Source: CAVORB01 sp963736235
GTDB lineage: Bacteria; Pseudomonadota; Gammaproteobacteria; Chromatiales; Chromatiaceae
Reading direction: 5' to 3'
Assembly: GCA_963736235.1 (NCBI GenBank)
Contig: CAVTOR010000012.1
Location: 62,001 to 126,000 of the forward strand
Length of the DNA: 64,000 nt
The notes under the pieces were generated by a model. It was not told where the DNA came from and did not search any database. It saw only the letters and a list, made by a program, of their open reading frames with translations. Made by a program: the position numbers and the translations under genes. The stretch's first letter is position 1. Each line of letters begins with the position of its first letter. Shown one piece after another: positions 19,801 through 30,053 of this stretch.

Positions 19801-20272
19801 GCTTAACCAGGGGCATGCGCACGTCCGGCGGGATCTTGTCCAGATTCGACTGGAGCTTGTCGTGGACCTTGACGATGGACTCGCCCATCTCCTCCCCGAC
19901 ATAAAAACGCACGGTGACGATGGCGGCGCCGCGGAGGGTCGCGGAGTAGACGTGCCGAACCCCCGGGATCTCCTTCATGATCCGCTCCAGGGGCTCGGTC
20001 ACCAGGCTCTCGACCTGCTTGGCCGACGCGCCTGGATACTGGACGAAGATGTCGATCATCGGCACGGAGATCTGAGGATCCTCCTGCCGGGGCGTGAAAA
20101 AAAGCCCGATCAGACCGATGAAGAGGCAGCCGATGAGGAGCATCGGCGTGACGGGGGTGTTGATGAAGGCGCGGGCGATACGCCCGGCAAGGCCGAGCTT
20201 GCTTGAACGTTCGCCGCCCAGGGCCAGATCTGCCTCGTTGTCGTCCGACGGTCTGGTGCTGTCTTCTGCCAT
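16838..20272 (-). CDS. RND efflux pump permease (frameshifted in this sequence)
   Basis: An inner-membrane proton-driven exporter of the AcrB/CzcA superfamily, about 1,142 residues once six +1 shifts (near 18757, 18215, 17605, 17545, 17385 and 17305) are removed; the corrected length is a whole number of codons. Visible features: TM1 MLLIGCLFIGLIGLFF, periplasmic YPGASAKQVESLVTEPLE, TM4 region LIFAIGILVDDATVVVENI with the paired acidic residues of proton relay, FTIIAALLPMGWVSG, and a second half with GGIIVRQSILIVEFVKIEVE. No membrane-fusion partner is adjacent; substrate unknown. Start MAEDSTRPSDDN at 20272 is preferred to an upstream ATG at 20299. Confidence 0.85.
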
Positions 20273-20855
20273 GGCCCGGTACTCTCTTGTGGCGCGCACA
20301 ACAGTGCGCCTTTCTGGGCAAATGCCACGGGAGAACGGACCACCGGCGCTCGGCCGCAGGCCCGAGGCCGGCGACCCTAGCTAGAGGAAGTGCATCCGAA
20401 TGTCTTCACCTGAGCCGCCGCGAACCAAGGGCTAGGAAGCACCCACCTGCCCGCCGCTCCTCACCACAAGTCGAAATCCGACCGCTGTTCGGACCTGGAA
20501 TTGTGAAAACGGCGGCGCCTTCAAACCGCGCTCAGCAGAGGCCGTGCCGAAAATTCTACCGACACGGGCTGGGAAGCGCGGGGCGGCCTAGGGAAAGCGC
20601 AAATGCTACTGGAAAGGCAATAACCGTTGCGCCACGAAACACAAGAACACCCTCTCCGTCCTCTCCGCACGTATTTATGTTTATGTGTGGAATTTAGACC
20701 ATAACCCCCTTCGACTCAAGGGGTTACCAAAGAAATCGACGGCGCCGACCAATCTACACGGAAACAGTAGATTTGTATTTAAGTATTTGCTAATATTCCT
20801 TCATACAAAACCGCGAGCCCGTTACGGGGACGGGACGCACCTGAAGGAGAACCAC
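20273..20855. other. 583-bp intergenic region between divergent genes
   Basis: Contains the RND promoter region and, from about 20640, an AT-richer stretch before the small ORF at 20856. A hairpin TAACCCC (20702-20708) / GGGGTTA (20720-20726) is present without a T-run. No coding potential or RNA gene recognised. Confidence 0.4.
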
Positions 20856-21059
20856 ATGTACTTCGACAATCTGACCATCGCCGGACTGTTAGCACTAGTC
20901 CCTTATGCCCTGCTGCCCCTGCTCTTCGGCCGCGAGACGATCCGTGTCCAAGAGATCGAAGGCGGCGTAGATATTCCCAGCCCAACCGGTCCGTCCAGCT
21001 ATGCCCGAACCTCGCGAGCCGGCGGCCGGGGTCATCCCGAGCCCTGCGGCGGGGCCTGA
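20856..21059 (+). CDS. Small single-helix membrane protein, unknown
   Basis: A 67-residue open frame with a good ribosome site (GAAGGAG, 6 bp before the ATG). The N-terminal half is one hydrophobic helix (LTIAGLLALVPYALLPLLFG) followed by a charged segment and a Pro/Gly-rich end. The family is not recognised. The last 25 residues look less protein-like, so the true end may differ if an indel is present. Confidence 0.45.
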   Translation: MYFDNLTIAGLLALVPYALLPLLFGRETIRVQEIEGGVDIPSPTGPSSYARTSRAGGRGHPEPCGGA

Positions 21060-21147
21060 CACCTCGCTGGCGCCGAACAGCGCTCAAAACCCCGTGGGCG
21101 CTGCTGCTGATTCGAATGCACTCGAGCAGCAACGCATGGGGCATAGA

Positions 21148-21624
21148 TTAACGCTGCCGCTGGTAGGTGCCCACCAGCTCGGTGTGCTCGAGGATATGCC
21201 CCTGCATCGCCGCCAGGAGCCGATTCTTGCCGGGACGCCCCAGATCCGGCAGCTCGATGTCGAGCGCGTACAGGATGTGGAAGTAGCGATGGCGGCCAAT
21301 CGGTGGACAAGGGCCACCGTACCCCGTCCTACCCCAGCTATTCACGCCCTCATGGGTGCCAGGAGGCAGCTCGTGCGGCTTGACCGCCGCCGGTACGCCG
21401 CTGCATTCGCCCGGCAGGTTGTACAACAGCCAATGATCCCAGACCATTTTGGGTGCTCCGGGATCCGGCGCATCCGGATCGTCGACGATTAACACCAGGC
21501 TGCGGGTACCAGCCGGGACCCCCCTCCAGTCAAGATCCGGCGAAACATCGTCTCCTTCACAGGTAAAGCGGAGCGGGATCTCGCCGCCCTCGGAGAAGGC
21601 GGTCGAAGTCAGCGTCATGGGCAT
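21148..21624 (-). CDS. YbhB/YbcL-family (PEBP-like) protein
   Basis: A 158-residue phosphatidylethanolamine-binding-protein fold. The DDPDAPDP anion-pocket motif, VWDHWLLYNLP and GYGGPCPPIGRHRYFHILYALD are the conserved PEBP blocks. No signal peptide is seen, so it is cytosolic like E. coli YbhB. ATG 21624 follows AGGAGA at good spacing; an upstream extension has no family similarity. The native ligand is unknown; E. coli relatives are often called Raf-kinase-inhibitor-like only by fold. Confidence 0.9.
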   Translation of the reverse strand: MPMTLTSTAFSEGGEIPLRFTCEGDDVSPDLDWRGVPAGTRSLVLIVDDPDAPDPGAPKMVWDHWLLYNLPGECSGVPAAVKPHELPPGTHEGVNSWGRTGYGGPCPPIGRHRYFHILYALDIELPDLGRPGKNRLLAAMQGHILEHTELVGTYQRQR

Positions 21625-21819
21625 GGCATCTCTCCTCGTCTTCTGAGCACGCGGGTCATAGGCCTGATTATCGACGATTCGACGCCAACCGGACGACCCG
21701 CGAGCGCAAACCCGCGCCTCGGGGTGCGATTCGCTCGTAAGGCGAAATGCTTTTTGCCCGCGCGAAGCATGACGGCTCATCGGTACTCGCGACTAAGACC
21801 ATCCGACCGTTCCCGACCA

Positions 21820-23400
21820 TCAGCCAACCGGACGCGCCTGGGCGCATACGTGCTGCGCGAAACCGGAGCCCGCCTCGGCATAGAGATCGAACACCATTTG
21901 CACCCCCGCCGCCCTTAACACAGGCTCTTCATCAGGGAACCTCGCAATGGCCCCGATCACGCCGTCGAATCCTTCCTTCACCAGGTGTTCGGCGGCGAAT
22001 ACGTTCTCCGACAGCTGGGGGAGCGCGAGCAGCACCGAGCGGATGCTGCCGTGATCCAGGTGGAGCCGGTGCCAGAAATCGGCATCGGTGGCACTGCCCT
22101 GGATAACGCGGCGACCGGCCTCAACCTGCGCGGCCACGACGTAGGGGTCGGCATCGATACCCACGGGACGGCGTCCCTTCAGGACCTGAAGCGTGTCATA
22201 CGCCCCCTCCCCCACGCGTCCCATGCCGAGCACGAACACGTCGGCGTTCCCGGGGTCGATCTCCGCCTCAAAATCCACGCGGTGTGGAAGTTCCGCCCGG
22301 CAAAGGCGCCGGCTGAACCGCTCGTAGAGCTCGTGTGAATAAGTGCTGAGAGGCGAGGCGGCGACGAACGACAAGGACAGAGCGATGGCGATGATCGTCA
22401 ACCAATCGGGACCCAGCCAACCACTGGCCTTGCCGACAGCCGCAACGATGAGACCGAACTCGCTATAGTTGGCGAGGGTAACGGCCCCCAGAAAGGACGT
22501 CCTTGCCCGCAGCCGGAAGAGCAGCATCAGGCGGTAGAACAGCCAGCCCTTGGCGGGCAACGCCAAAAGCAATAGTAGCGCAATGAGCACCATCTGCAGA
22601 TCCGGCGCGCCGCCCAACCCGATGCTGAGAAAGAACCCCACCAGGAAGACGTCCTTAAACTGCAGCAACGCCTTGGCCAGTTCGGATGCCTTGGGATGAG
22701 AAGCGATCATTACCCCCAGGATCAGCGCGCCGAGATCGCCCTTGAGGCTCACCATGTCGAACAGCTCGGCACCGCCGAGGCCCAGGGTGAGGCCGAATAG
22801 CACCAGTAGTTCCCCGTGACCCGCCCGCTCCAGGATGTGCAGCAGCACCCACCGTCCCGGGATCAGCAGCAATAGGAGCAATGCCCAGAGCGAGGGAACC
22901 TTGCCCGCCGAGACGGCCAGAAACAACACCGCCGCCAAGTCTTGCATGATCAGAATGCCAATGGCGATGGAGCCGTAGACCGAGCCCGTCTCCCCCTTCT
23001 CCTCCAGCACCTTGACGGCGAATACGGTGCTGGAGAAGCTCAGCGCGAAAGCCAGCAGGACCGCGCCGCCGCTATCCAGATCGACCAGAAAAGGCACGCC
23101 CGCCGCACCCAGGGCGAAACACACCGGAACAAAGAGCGCGACGCTGGCACCCAGATGCAGGCTCGACACTGCCCACACCTGCGGCCGGGCCAGGCTATCG
23201 AGCTTCAACTTCAGCCCGATGGAAAAAAGCAGCAGGGTCACCCCCATGTCCGAAAACTCGGTGATGACCTCGTCCGCCTGCACACCGGCGCCGTGGAGCA
23301 CGAACCCTGCCGCCAGAAAACCTACCAGCGGCGGGAGGCCGACTTGGCGGGCCAGAAGGCCGAGCGCAAAAGCAAGCGAGATCCAGATAACGTCGAGCAT
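21820..23400 (-). CDS. Kef-type monovalent cation:proton antiporter (CPA2) with TrkA-N domain
   Basis: A 526-residue protein: 11-13 membrane helices (residues 1-370) of the CPA2 type, including ALSFSSTVFAVKVLEEKGE and IGILIMQDLAAVLFL, the latter containing the conserved Gln-Asp of Kef transport domains. A cytoplasmic Rossmann domain follows (VFVLGMGRVGEGAYDTL, GxGxxG), which senses NAD or glutathione adducts in relatives. It probably exports K+ or Na+ in exchange for protons. Divergent from the EF-G-like gene across about 200 bp. Confidence 0.88.
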   Translation of the reverse strand: MLDVIWISLAFALGLLARQVGLPPLVGFLAAGFVLHGAGVQADEVITEFSDMGVTLLLFSIGLKLKLDSLARPQVWAVSSLHLGASVALFVPVCFALGAAGVPFLVDLDSGGAVLLAFALSFSSTVFAVKVLEEKGETGSVYGSIAIGILIMQDLAAVLFLAVSAGKVPSLWALLLLLLIPGRWVLLHILERAGHGELLVLFGLTLGLGGAELFDMVSLKGDLGALILGVMIASHPKASELAKALLQFKDVFLVGFFLSIGLGGAPDLQMVLIALLLLLALPAKGWLFYRLMLLFRLRARTSFLGAVTLANYSEFGLIVAAVGKASGWLGPDWLTIIAIALSLSFVAASPLSTYSHELYERFSRRLCRAELPHRVDFEAEIDPGNADVFVLGMGRVGEGAYDTLQVLKGRRPVGIDADPYVVAAQVEAGRRVIQGSATDADFWHRLHLDHGSIRSVLLALPQLSENVFAAEHLVKEGFDGVIGAIARFPDEEPVLRAAGVQMVFDLYAEAGSGFAQHVCAQARPVG

Positions 23401-23598
23401 GGAGTATTCCCGTGGGAAACGGCGTGGATATGTTAATCCCCCGCCCGACGTGTTTCACGGGCCGTCCTCCGCCCAGCGTCCGGGACTGGCGCTGCAATGG
23501 GCCAAGTGCGGTATACTTTTTGGTTCTGAACTATCCAGTTTCGCGGTGCATTGCCGCCATTCAACAACACATCAGCACCCCCGAAGAAGGTTCACCCG

Positions 23599-25650
23599 AT
23601 GTCTGACTACAACGCTGAGGACGTCCGCAACATCGCCCTGGCCGGTCACTCCGGCGCCGGCAAGACCACCCTGGTCGAGGCCCTGCTCGCCGCGACCGGC
23701 GTCATCCCCGAGCCCGGCAGCGTCGAGAGGGGCACCACCGTCTGCGACTACGACGCCCTCGAAAAGGAGCAGCAGCACTCCCTTGACGTGGCCATCACCG
23801 GCTTCAACGCTCACGGCAAGCACATCAACCTCATCGACACCCCCGGATTTCCCGACTTCATCGGCCGCAGCCTCTCGGTCCTCGCGGCAGTGGAGACCGC
23901 GGCGCTGGTGATCAACGCCGAGGCCGGCGTCGAGCGCGTCACCCAGCGCATGATGGAAGGCGGCGGACAACCGCAACCTGTGCCGCATCATCATCGTCAA
24001 CAAGATCGAAGCCGAGGGCGTTGATCTGGCCGGACTCACCACGCAGATCCGCGACACCTTCGGCAGCGGAGTGTCTGCCCATCAACCTGCCCGCCGAGGG
24101 CGGCAAACGGGTGATCGACTGCTTCTTCCAGCCGAGCGGCGAGGGTGCCGATTTCTCCTCCGTCGAGGAGGCGCACAGCCAGATCATCGACCAGGTGGTC
24201 GAGGTCGACGAGGAGCTGATGGAGCTCTATCTGGAGCAGGGCCAGGAGCTGAAGCCCGAGCAGCTCCACGACCCCTTCGAGGAGGCCCTGCGCGAGGCCC
24301 ACCTGATCCCCATCTGCTATCGTCTCCGCCAAGACCGGCGCCGGCATCGCCGAGCTGCTGGACATCCTGGTGCGGCTGATGCCGAACCCGGCGGAAGGCA
24401 ACCCGCCGCCTTACATGAAGGGCGAAGGCGGCAAAGATCGAGCCGGTCACCGTGCAGCCCGGACCCGAGCCAGCACGCCCTGGCCCACGTGTTCAAGGTG
24501 ATCAACGACCCGTTTCGGGGCAAGATCGGCGTCTTCCGCATCCACCAGGGGCGCATCACGCCGAACAGCCAGCTGTTCATCGGCGACGCGCGCAAGCCCT
24601 TCAAGGTGAACCGCCTGTTCCGCCTCCACGGCAACGAGCTGATCGAGGTCGACGAGGGGGTGCCGGGCGACATCCTGGCGGTGGCCCGGGTCGAGGACAT
24701 CCATTTCGACGCGGTGCTGCACGACTCCCACGACGAGGACCACCACCATCTGCGCACCATCGAGTGCCCGGTGCCCCTGTACGGGCTGGCAGTCACTACC
24801 GCGAAGCGCGGCGACGAGCAGAAGCTCACCGACGCCTTGCGCAAGCTCGAGGACGAGGACGCCTGCTTCCACGTCGAGCACAACGCCGCCGCCAACGAGA
24901 CCGTCATGCGCGGGCATGGGCGAGCTGCATCTGAAGGTGCTGCTGCGGCGCCTTTCAGAGCAGTTTCACGTCGAGGTCGATACCAAGCCACCGAGCATCG
25001 CCTACCGAGAGACCATCACCGCCAAGGCGGATGGCCACCACCGGCACAAGAAGCAGACCGGCGGCGCCGGCCAGTTCGGAGAGGTTTACCTGCGGGTCGA
25101 GCCGCTCGAGCGGGGCGCAGGATTCGAGTTCGTCGACGCGATCGTCGGCGGCGTCATCCCCGGCCAGTTCATTCCTTCGGTGGAAAAGGGCGTCCGCCAG
25201 GTGCTGCAGGAGGGGGCCGTCGCCGGATACCCGATGCAGGACGTGCGGGTGAGCCTCTATGACGGCAAGTTCCATCCGGTGGACTCCAAGGACATCGCCT
25301 TCGCCACCGCGGGGCGCAAGGCATTCCTCGACGCGGTCGAGAAGGCCAAGCCAGTGATCATGGAGCCGATCGTTAAGATCCGCATTACCGCCCAGGACAG
25401 CGCCATGGGCGATCTGGCCGGGGACCTTTCGAGCCGGCGCGGGCGCATCAACGGCAGCGAGGCGAAAACCGGCGGCCGCATCGCGATCGACGGAGAGGTG
25501 CCGCTGGCGGAGCTCGAGGGCTACGACGCCAGGCTCAAGTCACTGACCGGCGGCGAGGGCACCTACAGCATCGAGCTGAGCCATTACGACCCCGTTCCCG
25601 CCAACATTCAGAAACAACTCATGGACGCCTTTCAACGCGCCGAGGACTGA
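23599..25650 (+). CDS. EF-G-like translational GTPase (frameshifted in this sequence)
   Basis: An elongation factor G paralogue of the EF-G2/FusA2 type: G1 is GHSGAGKTT, G2 region GTTVCDYD, G3 DTPGF, and after correction G4 reads IVNKIE. The C-terminal half has domain IV (GGAGQFGEVYLRVEPL) and domain V (GDLSSRRGRINGSE). Six +1 shifts (near 23965, 24072, 24320, 24435, 24465 and 24915) break the frame; removing them gives 681 residues, normal for the family. Start at ATG 23599 after GAAGAAGG. It is isolated from str-operon genes, so it is a secondary EF-G. Role unclear. Confidence 0.88.
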
Positions 25651-25664
25651 CTGCGCAGTGAACC

Positions 25665-25692
25665 CTCCGGCCCGTCCTCCAGCGGGCCGGAG
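25665..25692 (+). terminator. Hairpin after the EF-G-like gene
   Basis: A perfect 10-bp GC stem, CTCCGGCCCG (25665-25674) and CGGGCCGGAG (25683-25692), 8-nt loop, 15 bp after the stop. No T-run follows, so termination is plausible rather than certain; it could serve both strands because the next gene is convergent. Confidence 0.5.
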
Positions 25693-25768
25693 CGCTCCTC
25701 ACCCATTCCAAATCGCCGCCGTCCAGATGTCGTCTGCCACGGGCGCATCCGCCTGCGGCTGAGCACCA

Positions 25769-26113
25769 TCAGATCAGGTAGGCCTTGGCCTCTTCACCCG
25801 GATTGGGCAGGCCCGCGATCCGCCAGATCGCGAGGCAGCCGCCGAACAGGGCATACACCTGCGCCTTGGGTATCTCGGTGGCCCGGCATACCCGCCTCAT
25901 GCTCGGCTGGGCATCGAGCTCCTGAAAGCGATCGCGGATGTAGCGGATCACGCGCAGGTGCTTCTCGGTGAGGGGCGCAACCCCGTGCTGCTCGGCGATC
26001 TCCCGACCGAGATCTTCGCTCCAGAGCTCGTGATCCAACAGAAAACCATCCGGATCGAACAGGGCGCCGGCGCCGATGCCCGTTTGATCGGTATCCGTCT
26101 CTAGCGCATGCAT
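25769..26113 (-). CDS. DsrC/TusE-family protein lacking both C-terminal redox cysteines (RspA-like)
   Basis: A 114-residue member of the DsrC/TusE/RspA family: GFLLDHELWSEDLGREIAEQ, LTEKHLRVIRYIRDRF and RRVCRATEIPKAQVYALF are the conserved blocks. In DsrC the C-terminal arm carries two cysteines; TusE keeps only the penultimate one. Here the inner position is Trp97 (WRIAGLPNP) and the arm ends EEAKAYLI, so neither is present; Cys93 lies four residues before the inner position. This matches RspA, proposed in the literature as regulatory. It is divergent from a CysB-like regulator across an AT-rich 130-bp spacer. Start at ATG 26113. Confidence 0.82.
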   Translation of the reverse strand: MHALETDTDQTGIGAGALFDPDGFLLDHELWSEDLGREIAEQHGVAPLTEKHLRVIRYIRDRFQELDAQPSMRRVCRATEIPKAQVYALFGGCLAIWRIAGLPNPGEEAKAYLI

Positions 26114-26170
26114 TTTCGCGATCTCCGTGTGCTGTAAGGTTTTGGGTGAAGAATCAGCCGGCCTATGCCG

Positions 26171-26200
26171 TTGGGTAGCAGTATGGGTGCCCGCTATAAT
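26171..26200 (+). promoter_or_regulatory. Predicted promoter of the CysB-like gene in an AT-rich divergent spacer
   Basis: TTGGGT (26171-26176), 18-bp spacer, TATAAT (26195-26200), 43 bp before the ATG. The following 45 bp are strikingly AT-rich for this genome and would be a natural place for a LysR-type operator controlling both divergent genes. Confidence 0.5.
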
Positions 26201-26243
26201 CATATAAAATAATAATTCATTCTTTTCTATCAAAAATGATGAT

Positions 26244-27155
26244 ATGGAGCTTCGCCACCTCAGGTCGCTAGTGACCCTGACGGATTCGGACTTCAGCGTC
26301 AGCCATACCGCGCTGCGGCTCAACCTGGTGCAACCAGCGGTCTCCCAGCACCTCAAACAACTGGAAGAGGAGTTGGGAGCGCGATTGTTCCGCCGCAACG
26401 GCAAACGCCTGGTCGGGCTTACGCCCATCGGTGAGCAGGTAGTCGGCTACGCGCGCAGCACCCTGGCAGGGGCAGCGAACATTCTTGCGATCGGGCACGA
26501 CCGGCAGGCGGACGACCGCGGCGCGCTACGCATCGGCACCACCCATACCGAGGCCCGTTACGTTCTGCCGCCGGCGGTCCGCCGTTTTCGGCAGGCCTAC
26601 CCTGGGGTGGAGGTGCAAATCCATCACGGGACACCGCAACAGCTGGCGGAGATGACCCTGCGCGACGCGGTGGACATCGCAATCAGCACTGAGGCTGCGG
26701 GCAACCATCCCGCGCTCGCCTCGGTCCCCTGTTACCGCTGGAACCGCTGCCTGATCGCCCCGCCGGGACACCCGATCCTCGACGCCCGCCCGATCACCCT
26801 CGAGCTGCTTTGCGAGCAGCCCATGATCACTTACGTGTTCGGCTTCACCGGGCGAGGCCATCTGAGCGACACCTTCGCCAAGGAGGGCCTGCACCCGCGC
26901 GTGGTGCTGAGTGCCACCGACACGGACCTGATCAAGACCTATGTGCGCGAGGGCCTGGGCATCGGCATCATCGCCGACCCCGCCTACGACCCCGAGCAGG
27001 ACGCGGACCTCGGCCGGCGCGACCTCAGCCACCTCTTCCCCTGGGAGGTCACCCGGATCACCCACCTGCGGGACAAGTACCTGCGCCGGTTCCAGCAACG
27101 CTTCATCGACCTGCTTCAGGCGGAAGCGAGGACGCCGCGCCTGCAGCGGCGCTGA
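26244..27155 (+). CDS. CysB-family LysR-type transcriptional regulator
   Basis: A 303-residue regulator. The helix-turn-helix covers residues about 15-40 (FSVSHTALRLNLVQPAVSQH). The effector domain begins with the CysB hallmark IGTTHTEARYVLP (TTHTxARY) and continues with HHGTPQQLAEM, ISTEA, GFTGRGHL and ATDTDLIKTYVREGLGIGIIA, all matching CysB/Cbl, which sense sulfur metabolites such as O-acetylserine, sulfate or thiosulfate. It is divergent from the DsrC-like gene, suggesting it controls that gene. The ligand cannot be stated from sequence. Confidence 0.88.
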   Translation: MELRHLRSLVTLTDSDFSVSHTALRLNLVQPAVSQHLKQLEEELGARLFRRNGKRLVGLTPIGEQVVGYARSTLAGAANILAIGHDRQADDRGALRIGTTHTEARYVLPPAVRRFRQAYPGVEVQIHHGTPQQLAEMTLRDAVDIAISTEAAGNHPALASVPCYRWNRCLIAPPGHPILDARPITLELLCEQPMITYVFGFTGRGHLSDTFAKEGLHPRVVLSATDTDLIKTYVREGLGIGIIADPAYDPEQDADLGRRDLSHLFPWEVTRITHLRDKYLRRFQQRFIDLLQAEARTPRLQRR

Positions 27156-27365
27156 CGCGGTCAAGGGTGCCGCATCGGACAGCGCGAGGCATCCAATGCC
27201 GCCGCTCTCGCGACCGAGCGCTTCGCCGCGTGACTTCTCGCCCGCGCCTGGCTACTGCTAATCTTAGAGGCAGGAGATCAGGCACAATGGTTTCAAGCCA
27301 CGGCGACCTGAATATCTAGTCACCGCTGACGGCATGACGGCACCACCACGCAGGAAACAACGCCC

Positions 27366-27545
27366 ATGCGCATGTTCGACGCCGAATCCCGGGTCATCCA
27401 GGATCTGAAAGACGAGTGCGAGATCATCGTGGAGAAAAACCTCCCGGGATTCAACGTATACGCCGCCCGCCATCCGACCTTGGGCAAGGTCGTGATCGTG
27501 GTAGGCAAGGACGGCAGCGGCGTCATCGTCGAGACCGAGGAATAG
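27366..27545 (+). CDS. Small acidic protein, unknown
   Basis: A 59-residue open frame, MRMFDAESRVIQDLKDECEI then VEKNLPGFNVYAARHP and KVVIVVGKDGSGVIVETEE. The pattern looks like one amphipathic helix followed by a beta hairpin, and the codon choice resembles the neighbours. No family recognised. It lies alone between the CysB-like gene and glgB. Confidence 0.55.
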   Translation: MRMFDAESRVIQDLKDECEIIVEKNLPGFNVYAARHPTLGKVVIVVGKDGSGVIVETEE

Positions 27546-27698
27546 GCCGAGCCAGCCGGAATTCCGCCCCTCCCCGCCTTGCGGATCCCGGTCGGACAAG
27601 TCCCGCGGGCGCGAAGGGCATCGCGAATTCCTGGAGCACGACCAGGGAATTTGTGTGAAGATTCTTATTCGGTTTCATCCCGGAAGAGGTATCGCAGG

Positions 27699-29928
27699 AT
27701 GAGCAAGCCCAAACTCCCCCCCGAGATCCAGCGCATCGTCGAGGCCAGGCACCCAGATCCCTTCGCCGTTCTCGGCCGGCACATCAAGGGGGACCGCGCC
27801 ACGGTGCGCGTGCTCCTGCCCCACGCCGAGGACGTCTCCATCGCCGAGGGCGAACCACCCCATGCGCCGGCTGGAGGGCACGGACCTCTTCGAGTGGGAG
27901 GGTGAGGCGTCGGAGGTGCCCGAACGTTACCGACTCATCTGGCGCGACGACGCCCACCGCGAGCACATCGCCCACGATCCCTATTGTTATCCCCCCCAGC
28001 TCGGGGACCTCGACCTGCATCTCTTCGGCGAGGGCAAGCATTGGCACGCCTACCGCCTGCTCGGCGCCCGCGAGCACCAGGCGGACGGCACCGCCGGTGT
28101 TCTTTTCTCGGTATGGGCGCCAAGCGCCGCTCGCGTCAGCGTCGTCGGTGATTTCAACCGCTGGGACGGTCGCAGTCACCCGATGCGGGTGCACGGCAAC
28201 GGGGTCTGGGAGCTGTTCATCCCGGACCTTCCGACCGGCGTCGTCTACAAGTTCGAGATCCGCGCCCAGAACGGGGACGTCTTCCTTAAGTCGGACCCCT
28301 ACGGCCGCCGCTTCGAGGTGCGTCCCGACAATGCCTCCATCGTCGAGCCGCCGACCGAGTTCACCTGGACGGACCAGGATTGGCTGATGAGCCGCGCGGA
28401 CCACGACTGGATGCACGGCCCCATGTCCATCTACGAGGTGCACCTCGGGTCCTGGCAGCGCGGCCCCGAGGGCGAGATGCTCAATTATCGCGTCCTCGCC
28501 CAGCGGCTGGTCGAATACGCCACGCGACCTGGGCTTTACCCATATCGAGCTGATGCCGATCACCGAGCATCCCTACGACAAATCCTGGGGCTATCAGACC
28601 ACGGGCTACTACGCCCCCACCAGCCGCTTCGGCACGCCGGACGACTTCCGCTGGTTCGTCAACCACTGCCATGAGCACGGCATCGGCGTCATCCTCGACT
28701 GGGTGCCGGCGCACTTCCCGAAGGACGCCCACGGACTGGCCCGGTTCGACGGCACCGCGCTCTACGAGCACGAGGATCCGCGCCTGGGCGAGCACAAGGA
28801 CTGGTCGACCCTGATCTACAACTTCGGCCGCTACGAGGTGAAGAACTTCCTCATCTCCAGCGCCCTGTTCTGGCTCGAGGAATTCCACATCGACGGCCTG
28901 CGGGTGGACGCGGTGGCCTCCATGCTCTACCTCGACTACTCGCGCGAGGAGGGCGAGTGGATCCCCAACCGCTACGGCGGGCGCGAGAACCTGGAGGCCA
29001 TCGACTTCCTGCGCGAACTCAACGAGATCACCCACGCCCAGGTCCCCGGAGCCCTGATCATGGCCGAGGAGTCCACCTCCTGGCCGCAGGTCACCAAGCC
29101 CACCTACCTCGGCGGGCTGGGCTTCGACCTCAAGTGGAACATGGGCTGGATGAACGACACCCTGCGTTACATCGAGCACGAGCCCATCCATCGCCAGTAC
29201 CACCAGGACATGCTGACCTTCAGCATGCTCTACGCCTTCACCGAGAACTTCCTGCTGCCCTTCTCCCACGACGAGGTGGTCCACGGCAAGCGCTCCATGC
29301 TGAGCAAGATGCCGGGCGACGAATGGCAGCGCTTCGCCAATCTGCGCCTGATCTACACCTACATGTTCACCCACCCGGGCAAGAAGCTGCTGTTCATGGG
29401 CGACGAGTTCGCGCCAGGGGACGGAATGGGACAGCACGGCAGTCCTCGACTGGTACGTGCTCGAATACCCCTTGCACCAAGGCGTGCAGCGGCTGGTGAG
29501 GGACCTCAACGACGTCTACCGCGGCGGACCCCGCGCTGCACATCCGCGACTTCGAATGGGAGGGCTTCGAGTGGATCGACTGCCACGACGCCCAGAACTC
29601 GGTGCTCGTGTATCTGCGTAGAGACTGACGACGACTTCGTGGTGGTGGCGCTCAACTTCACGCCGGTGCCGCGGGAAGGCTACCGCATCGGAGTCCCCGC
29701 CCGCCGGAGTTTACCGGGAGGTCCTCAATTCCGATGCCGCGGACTACGGCGGCAGCGGCATGGGGAACGGCGGCTCAGACCCTCGTGGCTGAGGAGCGGC
29801 CCTGGATGGACCGCCCTTACTCCCTCGAGGTGAGGCTACCGCCGATGGCGGGGATCCTGCTCAAGCTCGCTCCTCCCGCCAGCGAGCGCGGCGAGGGACC
29901 CGCGACCGATCCGGCCGAGCGGGTCTGA
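27699..29928 (+). CDS. glgB: GlgB, 1,4-alpha-glucan branching enzyme (frameshifted in this sequence)
   Basis: Makes the alpha-1,6 branches of glycogen. The N-terminal domains (HPDPFAVLGRH; VWAPSAARVSVVGDFNRWDG, a CBM48) lead into the GH13 barrel: VILDWVPAHFPKD, GLRVDAVASMLYLDY (nucleophile Asp), IMAEESTSWP (acid/base Glu) and LPFSHDEVVHGK. Seven +1 shifts (near 27860, 28525, 29423, 29526, 29620, 29700 and 29774) interrupt it; removing them gives 740 residues, the family norm. ATG 27699 follows GCAGG. glgA follows after 125 bp. Confidence 0.93.
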
Positions 29929-30053
29929 ACCGGCGCGGCGAACGGCATTCGCTTTCGGTGACGACAATGCATCCAGTCGGATCGAGCACGGCCGCGGGAC
30001 ATCACCTCCGAGGATAAAGCGATGGCAAGAAGAGTTCCGGGCAAGAAAAGTCT

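Noticed and set aside
18620..20206. 528-codon plus-strand frame opposite the RND gene
   Set aside because: The minus strand carries unmistakable RND motifs; the plus frame is rich in His/Asp/Arg, as antisense of membrane proteins usually is.
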